63,417 nt of DNA from Triparma columacea (lineage: Eukaryota; Sar; Bolidophyceae; Parmales; Triparmaceae): contig BRYA01001469.1 of the NCBI GenBank assembly GCA_030267965.1, positions 8,878 to 72,294 of the forward strand. The letters run 5' to 3'. A program made the position numbers and the translations under genes. The first letter of the stretch is position 1; every line of letters begins with the position of its first letter. Below the pieces are notes generated by a model. That model was not told the DNA's origin. It searched no databases and worked only from the letters and a program-made list of their open reading frames with translations. Shown one piece after another: positions 52,469 to 61,018 of this stretch.

Positions 52469-53602
52469 TTAACCAACTGCTCCGCCTCTTCTCCCACCAA
52501 AGATCTCAAATATGTTCCAGCCTCGCTGGCGGTAGCGGCCTATGCACACCAATATACTCCCTATGATTGAGCAGAAGGTTACAAACTCGGCGTTGAAGCC
52601 GGGTTCCATGTCCTGGAGGCCGAGAGGGAGCAGATCATCAGTGAGATGGAGTCATGCGAGCAGGACATCGCCAACCTCATCACCGAGGTCGACAAAGTAA
52701 TCCTTACCTGGAACACCAGAAAGAAGGCAAACGCTATGAATCCAAAAACACCGCACATTCCGATTGACGCGACAGCTATTTGTACGCAGGCCTCTGCGGT
52801 GAGGATCAGGGATGAGAAGTGATGAGCGCCGCCGCAACCGAAAGAGTTAGCTACAGGAGGAGCGAAGCCACAACAACTAGACCTTACCTCTCTCCTGCTT
52901 TTCCTGGGTCGCATCAGAAGCTGCGACGGGCGAAGTAATTGGCAAGGGTTGCGGTCGTTAGAAAACTGGAGGATTATGCGCTTCTCGTCCCTCCTCTTCT
53001 TTTCTCTCACCAAAGTAACCAGTTGAGCCCTTTTTACTGTAAGCTGGCTTTTTCTTCATGACAACGGCCCCCATTTCGGGATCAAAATACGTCCCATCAG
53101 CGTTCATCTTTTTTCGGTCATCAGGGTGAATGTCGTGGATGTCAAAAGGGGTCTTGGCCATATTTGCAGTGTTGGGAGCAGCCTTTGACGCCTTGAGGCC
53201 GAACTTAATGTTCCATGAGTCTTCCGACACCAATCCCCCCCCCCCCCCCCCTCCCCCCTTCCCCCCACCACCTCCTCCACCCGGTTTGCTCTTGGGCTCA
53301 TGGTGGTGGTGGTGGTGGTGATGGTGCTCCGAAGCACTGTTGCGCCTGGGTGAATTTTGCGGGCTGCGCCTAGGGGACGTGTGCGGAGATGCCCTCTTGT
53401 GATGACCTGCGGAAGTCGACTTTCGCCTCTTCTTTTTGTCAAGTTTGAGCTTCCTCTCCAGCTTCTCCATTTCATCATGGTGCTTCTTGTGAACTACCGT
53501 CTCATCTGGGGCGGAGAGCAACGCCAACGAGCGGTCACGGGCGGGATCTCGCGGAATGTGGCTCTCATAGTCGTCCAAAGAACCTTGAGAAACGAGTGGC
53601 AT
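52469..53602 (-). CDS. His-rich protein with two C-terminal membrane helices
   Basis: Four exons: 53602-53011, 52920-52888, 52793-52708 and 52612-52469; all junctions in frame, 284 residues. The first ~200 residues are soluble and basic (KLERKLKLDKKKRRKSTS), with a poly-His run, then poly-Gly, then SEDSWNIKFGLKASK and FDPEMGAVVMKKKPAYSKKG. The small exons encode QIAVASIGMCGVFGFIAFAF, a hydrophobic helix, and AEFVTFCSIIGSILVCIGRY, a second helix, ending WNIFEIFGGRRGG. No family is recognised. The His run could bind metal. The start is divergent from the ankyrin gene at 53840, 237 bp away. The last exons are short and were placed by frame and branch-point logic. Confidence 0.72.
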
Positions 53603-53839
53603 GTTTTTTGACTTGGTTTCTGTTCCTGGTGAGTCGAGGTGTCTGGAGAAAAGCAAATTGGTACCAGGGAGGTCTTTTGCGGGGCGTTAAATTCCGTCCA
53701 CGTGGTCGAGCATCCGCCAACTCGAAAGCAAAAGAGGGAAAGCAGTGGCAAGTTTCACAGCAGACTAAACTTTAATTTCTCAATTAAATTTTTGGAGAAA
53801 AGTCATTCGGAGCAACGGGAGCTGTTATCATTCAGGGAG

Positions 53840-55802
53840 ATGCCTCCAAAGCACAAGAAGACGGGAGGACACGCAGACTCTTCTGCCGGTGGTAAAAGGG
53901 CAACAAAGGTCGGTGGACACGCCAAGGGCAAGGGGGGGCACAAGAAGGTGAAGAAGAAGGCGGCAGTCCAGGAGACCCACGATGAGATTGAGGACCTTTT
54001 TCCTGACATCAAAGTGAGGTTTCCTGTGGAGCCCGCGGAGACCGAGGTCAACCCGGACAATGAGAACAGTTACTTCCACGTATTACACGAAAATCAGGAC
54101 GTTCAGCATGTAGACTTTGTCTCTGAGGATAAGCACCTCCCCAATGGGGCAGTGGTGCACTGGGTGCCTAGCAGCGCCACGACGCACATGGTCAACGTTC
54201 CTTTTACGACCCAAGCGGAGAAACAGCAATCTTACGAACCTCACTTGTGGCGTTTCCAGCCGGAGTGGATAGAATGGAGCACCAAACATGGAAGGGACCT
54301 TGCAAGGCTGAAAGACCCGAGGCTCCCGTACAACCTAACAAAGATGGACAGGAGGAGCATCAGCAGGTGCTACCAGATGATCAAGCAGGCCTTCCAGCCG
54401 ATTCCCATCCCCAAGGAAGCCTACCCGAGGGAGGGGAGAAAAGTCCTGGAGGGCTTGGCTGAGGGAAAAGACGAAGACGACGATAGGCCAAGGACACCAG
54501 GTAACGTTGCCGATGCTGCGAAGGAGGGCGTTGGAATGGCTTTAGACGAAATACTAAAGGGCAAGGAGAACGACGGCGGGGAAAGTCCAACGAGGGTCAG
54601 CAACAAGAGAAGAGGGAGGAGGGAGGGTAGCGTGGGTAGACCGATAAATCTGAGCGATAATAATTCCTCAAAGGTGGAGAAAATGGAGAGCGTCGGAATC
54701 ATCGATATATTTAAATACTTGAAAGACAGGGGGGAGGAGTTCGGCGAGGAGGGCTTACTGAAGGATCCGTCGAAGAGCAGGTTTCTCATTCACCTCCTGA
54801 AGTCGACCTTTCCGGCGCTACCGAACGGGAAGTTCAGCATCAGGAGGAAAAAAATGGACAAGGAGAGCAAGCTAGCTGGGAAGGCCATCCCGTCGCAACA
54901 GGTGAAAAAACTCAAATACCTGATCAATCGCTACGAGGGGGAGCTTAAGGAACTGAGGGAGGACGACGAGTTCATGAGGGAGGCAGTCATGACTAAGAAG
55001 GTGAGGGGCGACAGAATACAATGCGTATATAGATTGAGTTAATAACCCGAATAACCCGAACCCCCTTCCTCCGCAGATTCGGCACATGGACGAGCTGGAG
55101 GCCATGAACAAACCTATGAGCTTGCACGAGGCTTGCACCAAAGGTGAAATCGACGTGGTGGCCGAAATACTGAGCCCCGAAGGGAAGCCTGAATTGGTTA
55201 ATTACGTCGACGAGGCTGGAAGCCCCCCTCTGGTATTGGCAATCAAGGGTCAGCACCTGCACCTTGTCAGGTATATGCTTGCCGCTTGCAAGGCGGATCC
55301 AAACACCCGCGGGGTCGAGGGCAACACCCCCCTTCACGAGGCCTGTTTGGTGGGCAACAAGGAAATTGTGACCCTGCTCTGCAACTACGGGGCAGAGTCC
55401 ACCGCAGCAAACGTCTACGGGGAGACGCCGCTCCACTTTGCCAGCAGACAGGGTGACGGGGACATTGTGGAAGCCCTGATTCTCTATGGAGCCCACGTCG
55501 ACGTTGTCACGCTCAAGGGAAAGTACACCCCGTTGATGTTTGCAGCTGGGGCTGGCAAGTGTGATGCGATAAAGCACCTCATGGACCACGGAGCGGACCC
55601 AGCGCTGAGGAATCTACACTGGCAGAGCGCCATTATGAGGGCCCATGCGGGCGGACACGACGATGCCGTTTCTGCAATCGTAAACTTCGTACCCGGGGAT
55701 GTCGGCCACAAGAAGAAGAAGGCCCACCATAGCAAAAAGGGCCACGGCAAGGGAGGAGCGGGGGCGACCAAGGGCAGGAAAACTGTTGTGAAGAAGAGGT
55801 AA
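53840..55802 (+). CDS. Ankyrin-repeat protein with charged N-terminal region
   Basis: Exon 1 is 53840-55000 and exon 2 is 55077-55802, phase 0; 628 residues. The start MPPKHKKTGGHAD was preferred over an in-frame ATG at 53639 because the latter would lie within the short divergent promoter. The N-terminus is Lys/Gly/His-rich. A conserved-looking segment follows (HLWRFQPEWIEWSTKHGRDL, KMDRRSISRCYQMIKQAF) of unknown type. The C-terminal 240 residues hold about six ankyrin repeats (GNTPLHEACLVGNKEIVTLL, GETPLHFASRQGDGDIVEAL, LKGKYTPLMFAAGAG). It ends with a basic tail similar in style to the N-terminus, so RNA, microtubule or membrane binding through charge is possible. Confidence 0.88.
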
Positions 55803-55843
55803 ATGTTGTTTATGTTACTATGTGAGTGTGTGTGTTTCTTTTA

Positions 55844-57031
55844 TTATCTACGTTCGGCTACTATGATTCTATTCATTGGAGTTATCGAGGAGGGTATTGA
55901 GGAAAAGTCAGTGTGGTAATTATTAGATGAAAGGCGATAAATTCTTGCAATGTCCGAAGACCAGGAGGATCCCAACACACGCTTCAAGCCGTAGGGGGCC
56001 TGAGGGTTGGTACCGGTGTAACAGCAAGGCATCACGGCAATTGATGTCGCAGAATTCGACAAAGCGTATTCTAAAACTGAATCGGTCAGCAACCCACAAG
56101 CGTGAACCCCGATAACTATGCGAGATACGGAAGAAGATCTCGCAGCAGAAGGTCCCGCAGCGGAAGGTCCCGCAGCGGAAGGTCCCGCAGCGGAAGGTCC
56201 CGCAGCGGAAGGGTATGAGGGAGGGGATCCCTCAGCAGACAGACTTTTCTCCACGAACTCTACTCGGCCCTTCATGTGAGGACAAACACGCTCGAGCGCC
56301 TCCCGGATTACAAAGTGAGAGGGGGGACAAGTCTGGTCAAATAGCTGCGGTACAGTTGGGTTGAATGAGCACGTGTGCGCGTGTGTAGGAGACCAACTAA
56401 ATTCCATCCAATCTTACCTTCACATGAACATCCAAAGATGGGGAGCAAGCCGCAAATAGCATCCCCGTGAATCCATGGCCGCAGCACATATCGTGGACCT
56501 GTGATAGACAAGTGAGGACGAAAAGCATATATATATATATAGCGGCTATTAGGGAGGGAGTAGCAAAGAGAGGAGGGAGGAGCGACGCAATCTCACCTCA
56601 ATTGGAAGAGGGGGAGAAGGCCCCCTCTTGGCGGCACCAAAGAGTCGCTTTCTCGTCCTGAGGAAGAACTCGAAAGATTCATAGAGCTCCTTGACGTCCA
56701 GCGGAACCTCAGAGGCTGTGAGCTCCAAGTGAATATTGCTTAGAATTTGTTTTGTGGTTTTTGGACTTTTGACCTTTTCCGGTAGGGTATTCATCAATTC
56801 GCTGGAATAGTACGAACTTAATCTTTGACGACCGAGCTTACCACCTGGTTCATGAGGATAAAGGAAGGAAGGATCGGAGTGAAAGTGTGTCGGTGAAGTA
56901 GAACCTGGAGACCCGTATGAAGACGTGTGTGGGGAGGCTGAGGACGGCATTTGGAGGGAATATACAGCAGTTTCTAGAACGAGAAGAGTCAATACGATTT
57001 GCACGACGAATTGCACATGATTCAAGAGCAT
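55844..57031 (-). CDS. Class I methyltransferase, METTL25/Methyltransf_32-like, with signal peptide
   Basis: Exons: 57031-56597, 56498-56418 and 56344-55844; in frame, 338 residues. Residues 1-26 (LLNHVQFVVQIVLTLLVLET) form a signal peptide or signal anchor. Exon 2 encodes VHDMCCGHGFTGMLFAACS, which matches the SAM-binding motif I (D-x-C-x-G-x-G). Exon 3 has RIVIGVHACGLLTDSVLEYA and ATSIAVMPCCYTGTNPQAPY; the HACG and PCCY motifs are typical of the Methyltransf_32 group. A 15-bp unit repeated about four times (56148-56210) encodes SAAGP repeats between them. The substrate is unknown, perhaps RNA or protein in an organelle. Confidence 0.82.
56148..56215. repeat. 15-bp tandem repeat coding for Ser-Ala-Ala-Gly-Pro
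   Basis: Four to five tandem copies of a cagcggaaggtcccg unit lie inside exon 3 of the methyltransferase gene and add a flexible loop. Confidence 0.9.
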
Positions 57032-57308
57032 TTTTGCTGAAACTAACTGGCTAAGAAAGGCTGAGAAAGGCAGCCAAAACTCAACAAAGAGGTGAGAGCT
57101 CAGATGTTTGATTTGCGCAAGTTTTGTCTGTTAACCCATCACGTTATGATTGATTTCGCGACACCCATACGACTTTTGACCTCTAAAATAAGTTTTGTGA
57201 AGAAAACTTACCCCCCAAACCTAACCTCGACAAACAGCTATATTCATTTACGCCAAAATATCCACTGAGAAAAAGTTTTAAGCCAAAATTGCGACAATCT
57301 GAATAATA

Positions 57309-58230
57309 ATGTCTGATGATATGACCGTAGAGGACTTTTTGAAGGCACGTTGCCTCAGTCTTGCTGGAGAAATCAACAGCTTTGGGGCCAAGCTCGAGAA
57401 TAAGCTGAGGCAGGAGTTTGAGGACGGCAAGAAGGAGCTCCTCAGCGTGCACAGGCAGTGTGTTGAGGGGGCCGAGGAGACCGAGGGGGTCGCCGACATG
57501 GACTGCACTGAAGTTGTAGACAAAGAGAATGACCCTCAATCCGCCTCCACCCGAGGCAGGCCCTCCAGAAGCGCTTCAACGGCCGCATCTACGACGAGAT
57601 CAACGAGGAAAAAAACTCAGCCTACGGTACACGTCCTTGTGGAAGCAGGCCCTCATGCGAACTTGAAGGCCGTGCTGAAGCCCACTAAGGCAACGGCCTC
57701 CATGGTTGGAAGGAGTACAGGGAAAAAGTTTAGAGAGAAGGGTCTGAGTTTGAGCAAGGTGAGGGAGTGTATATCGTACGGGGTATCTATGGAAATCGTA
57801 TCGGGGGATCAACGCACACATTTCATACTCCAATTGTTAACTCCCCCCCTCCTCTCAGGACCTCGAGGTGTCCACCACTCACGGAAAGTTCCAGCTCTTG
57901 AATGACGGCAAGATTTACTTTACGGACACTGGATCCACTAACGGCACATTCATTGGGGACACGCAGCTAGATGAGGGAGAGCCCGTGGAGATTACCGATG
58001 GTCTGAAGATTAGGGTGGGGGCGAGGTAAGATTCGTTAAAGGAAGGAGAAAAAGGAGGATGCATATACAAGAGGGGCTACAAGAGGGGTACAAGAGGGCT
58101 ACAAGATACAATATTCCACATTCCACAAGACTTGTTGACGGAAGTGTATATGCCCCCCTCTCCCCATTCTAACTCTAATGTATAATTTGCTCGTCTCAGC
58201 GTCCTCCGGCTTTCAGTTGTTGCTGGTTAG
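57309..58230 (+). CDS. FHA-domain protein
   Basis: FHA domains bind phosphothreonine peptides. Exons: 57309-57758, 57859-58025 and 58200-58230; in frame, 215 residues. The N-terminal half is a helical, charged region (LENKLRQEFEDGKKELLSVH) and a basic Ser/Thr linker. The FHA domain spans the last ~110 residues: ATASMVGRSTGKKF (GR-S), VSTTHGKFQLLND (S-xx-H), TDTGSTNGTFIGD (the conserved N-G turn) and ITDGLKIRVGASVLRLSV. All phosphopeptide-contacting residues are present. It is divergent from the methyltransferase gene, with 277 bp between starts, and probably acts in nuclear phospho-signalling. Confidence 0.9.
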
Positions 58231-58368
58231 GCAGTAGCTTGGCCTACGAGGGATCAGCACATCCGGTAATTCAATCAATTTCTTTCGTTTCAAATACAAC
58301 AGACACATAACATACCCCATCTTTCTTTTCTCACGAGTTTTTTCTTTTGTAGTTGAAAGGGGCTTCCA

Positions 58369-59405
58369 TCATTGTGTGAGAATGCTCAGGACAATCGTCC
58401 AAATGAAGGCCGCACAGAGGACGACCAAGTTACGCCATAAGTCAGGGGTGAAGGTAAAGTTAACAACTTGGATTGGCAGCCAGAACATGATACTTGCTGT
58501 GCAGAGCCGGACCATGTCCTTTTTATACGCTCTCAAACTATCCAGGAGGCCCCGATTGTATTGGATCTGCGAAGGGGGGATTTGATTAGTTCAGGGACCA
58601 CTGAGCAGTGAGGAAATACACTCACCTTGCCGGTTAACATGAAGTAGAATGGATAGTACACGAGGGGCACGTAGCCAAGCGAATCAAAGGCTAGCGAAAG
58701 GATGGTGGACCCATTCGAGATTCTGGGTAACCAAAAAGAGTAGAAAAAGAATTGGAAGATTCCCTGGGAACAGGAGAGGGCGGGAGGGCGGGTGAGGGAT
58801 GATGCAGGGAGTTGGGTGAAGCATGCTGGCCGAAGGAAGATGGGCGATGGCCGAAGGATTACAGGAAATGGAAGAAAGATGGGCGATGCAAGCGGTGACG
58901 TAAGGATGCCACCCCACCTCATCACGATAAAGACACACCGATTACGCACCTTTAAGCACAATCCGAAGAGCGCGAAACTCAACAGTCTTGGTAGATTCAC
59001 AGCTCTTCCACGGTCCACCAATTTACCAGTGAAACGTTTCCACTTCTCGCTACGAGTCAAATCCGTCAAACTCATCAAATAGTTGCACCGGTATAGGTCA
59101 GAGTCGTTGGACATGTCGTTTCCTGACACCTGAACGATAAGGTCGGCAAGGGCAGTGAGAGACATTCCAGTTACGGCAGAAACGAGGAGCGGGAAGATGG
59201 CCTCCCTAAGCGGCAAGTCAGGCGACCCCGTAGCAGCAAGCGCGAGGGTGGGTCTAAGTATCAAATTCACAAAAGGAAAGAAAACCATAAAATAGACAAC
59301 TGGAAGGAAGGAGGGCGCGTTTAATGAAACAGGGAAAAGGGTTAGATTCCTTAAAGGGAAGGTACCAACCGACCGACCGGCGCGTCTAACATCCACGTCT
59401 AACAT
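58369..59405 (-). CDS. Mpv17/PMP22-family membrane protein
   Basis: Mpv17 proteins sit in the inner mitochondrial or peroxisomal membrane and may form channels. Exons: 59405-58950, 58763-58626 and 58566-58369; in frame, up to 263 residues. The C-terminal exons have FDSLGYVPLVYYPFYFMLTG and FWLPIQVVNFTFTPDLWRNL, the family signature W-P-x-Q-x-x-N-F-x-x-x-P-x-x-x-R. The N-terminal part has FFPFVNLILRPTLALA and LVSAVTGMSLTALADLIVQ, which ends in the usual D-L-I-Q. The start is uncertain: the ATG at 59405 overlaps the stop codon of the upstream gene, and a further 66-bp intron near the 5' end (59300-59370) is possible. Confidence 0.87.
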
Positions 59406-60045
59406 CCACGACCGAGCTCCTCACACATAGCCGCCCTTTTTTCTGCCTTACTTTTCTTCATTTCAGCCTGCTTCTCCTTCTCTGCCTTTACGCTCTCTCC
59501 ATAATCTAGAGGCCTAGTAGACTGTGGAGATCGGGAGCATCGGGCAGGAAACGAGTGAGTGTGGTGGGGGTCGGTGGTGGGGGGGAAGGTTTGTGGTGAT
59601 AGTGCGTGGGAGGTGGCTGGAAGCCTAGAACATCCAGAAATCGACAAACTGCCCCCCCATGCCAAACCGACTATCAACAACCTACCTTCTTCTGCAAAGA
59701 AGCCTTCTTAGCCAACCGCTCAGCATCACGAGCCTGTTGTTCAGCATCTGACAATGGCGCCGTCTCAGGCATGGACAAATCATCAGATATAGAAGTCACA
59801 GCGCCACCATTCTCAGCCAAAGCACTCCCTCCAAATAATGTTACCACCGGTAAGAGGCTACCATACGTAATCTTACCCAACCAAGCTCTTCTTTTCATCT
59901 CCCCCTCCGAGGTGGTCAACGACCCTCGTGCTGACTTTGCTTTCAAGGACGTTAAGGACCTAGAGGTACTAATCGCAGGAGAAAAGCATGTCACAGAAAG
60001 GCAGGAAACCAAGGCCACGAAAATAAAAAGAAGCGTTCGAGCCAT
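59399..60045 (-). CDS. Predicted thylakoid-lumen protein with Tat-type signal
   Basis: Exon 1 is 60045-59686 and exon 2 is 59521-59399, phase 0; 160 residues. Residues 1-20 (ARTLLFIFVALVSCLSVTC) are a signal peptide ending at CFSPA, an ASAFAP-like motif where Phe directs import into complex red plastids. A transit-like Ser/Lys stretch follows. Then KRRAWLGKITYGSLLPVV with a hydrophobic core ending SALA, which is a twin-arginine thylakoid signal. The mature part is only ~85 residues, charged and helical (EQQARDAERLAKKASLQKK, KAEKEKQAEMKKSKAEKRA), with two Cys at the end. It resembles small lumenal photosystem subunits in layout, but I recognise no family. Confidence 0.78.
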
Positions 60046-61018
60046 AGCAGACAATTAGGTGGCAATCCCCAGATCCAGAGCCAGGAGAACAGTAGCCTTT
60101 GGGCCAATAGGCAAAAGTTTTCAGAGAAATAGGCAATTTTATAGGCATATATAGGTATAGGCAAATAGGCACCCGTTGGAACCAATCAGATCGCCGGATT
60201 TGCGGATATATAGCCGTTAAATAAACTTTTTTAGCGAAGTTATAGGCAAAATTTTAGGCATTGCCTATTGGCCCAAAGGCTAGAGGACAGGAGGAGGGGT
60301 TTCGGGAGGGTGTTGTCGGATGTTGGGTTGTTGGGAAAGATTGGCTAGCCATTTTTGTGTTGCACTTCCAATCTATCGTGGAAGTGCATACGACGCAGGT
60401 AAATAGACCTTACCGGATACACATCGAGCTCAATCGTCGTTTGGGTTGAAGTTTTGGCTGCATGGGGGTGGAGAGGGAGAAATCCTCTCCATGACGGGGG
60501 TTAATGCACCGCTACTCTCTTGGGACCTTTGTTTTGAGCACTAATACTGTGATCTTAGGAGTTCAAGATACCTTGAGGAGCTTCTTGCGATACGATGAAT
60601 GGATATTCGGGGGTACTTCTGGAAGGGTGTGGTTAGAGGGAAATAGCTCCCCCATATGGTGAAACAACAACGAAGCTAACAGTTTCAGATCTTATTGATT
60701 TTCATGACTTGAAGGCCACCAATCGCATATCTCTTTGTCCAACTACGGCGATACTGCCACAATCTTAACATGGCTCCGTTGTATATCCATGTCGTCGTCT
60801 ATTCATGTGTGTAATGTGGCACCTCTTGACCTTCTCTCCCGTGAGCTCATTGACTGCACACACCACAACACAACACCTGACCCGATCCCGCCACCTCTCC
60901 AATATACCCAACCCCCCCACCCTCACCAACCCCCTCAACCTACCTCCCCAACCTCCCTAACCTCCCCAACCTTCCCAACCTCCCCAACCCCCACACCGCA
61001 GAATAAACTTCGACTACA
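60046..61018. other. Intergenic, contains a MITE
   Basis: This 973-bp stretch lies between divergent starts. It contains the inverted-repeat element at 60095-60280. The last ~40 bp have an acceptor-like CACACCGCAG at about 60992-61001, so the downstream gene may have a 5' leader intron. Nothing else is seen. Confidence 0.45.
60095..60280. mobile_element. MITE with 20-bp terminal inverted repeats and TA target duplication
   Basis: Perfect inverted repeats GCCTTTGGGCCAATAGGCAA at 60095-60114 and its complement at 60261-60280 bound 186 bp. TA flanks both ends (60093-60094 and 60281-60282), as for Tc1/mariner-type insertions. The interior repeats ATAGGCA-like units and is A/T-rich. No coding capacity. 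Confidence 0.85.

Noticed and set aside
53639..53839. In-frame N-terminal extension of the ankyrin gene
   Set aside because: The extra residues look like translated leader and lie in a short divergent promoter; MPPKHKK at 53840 is the better start.
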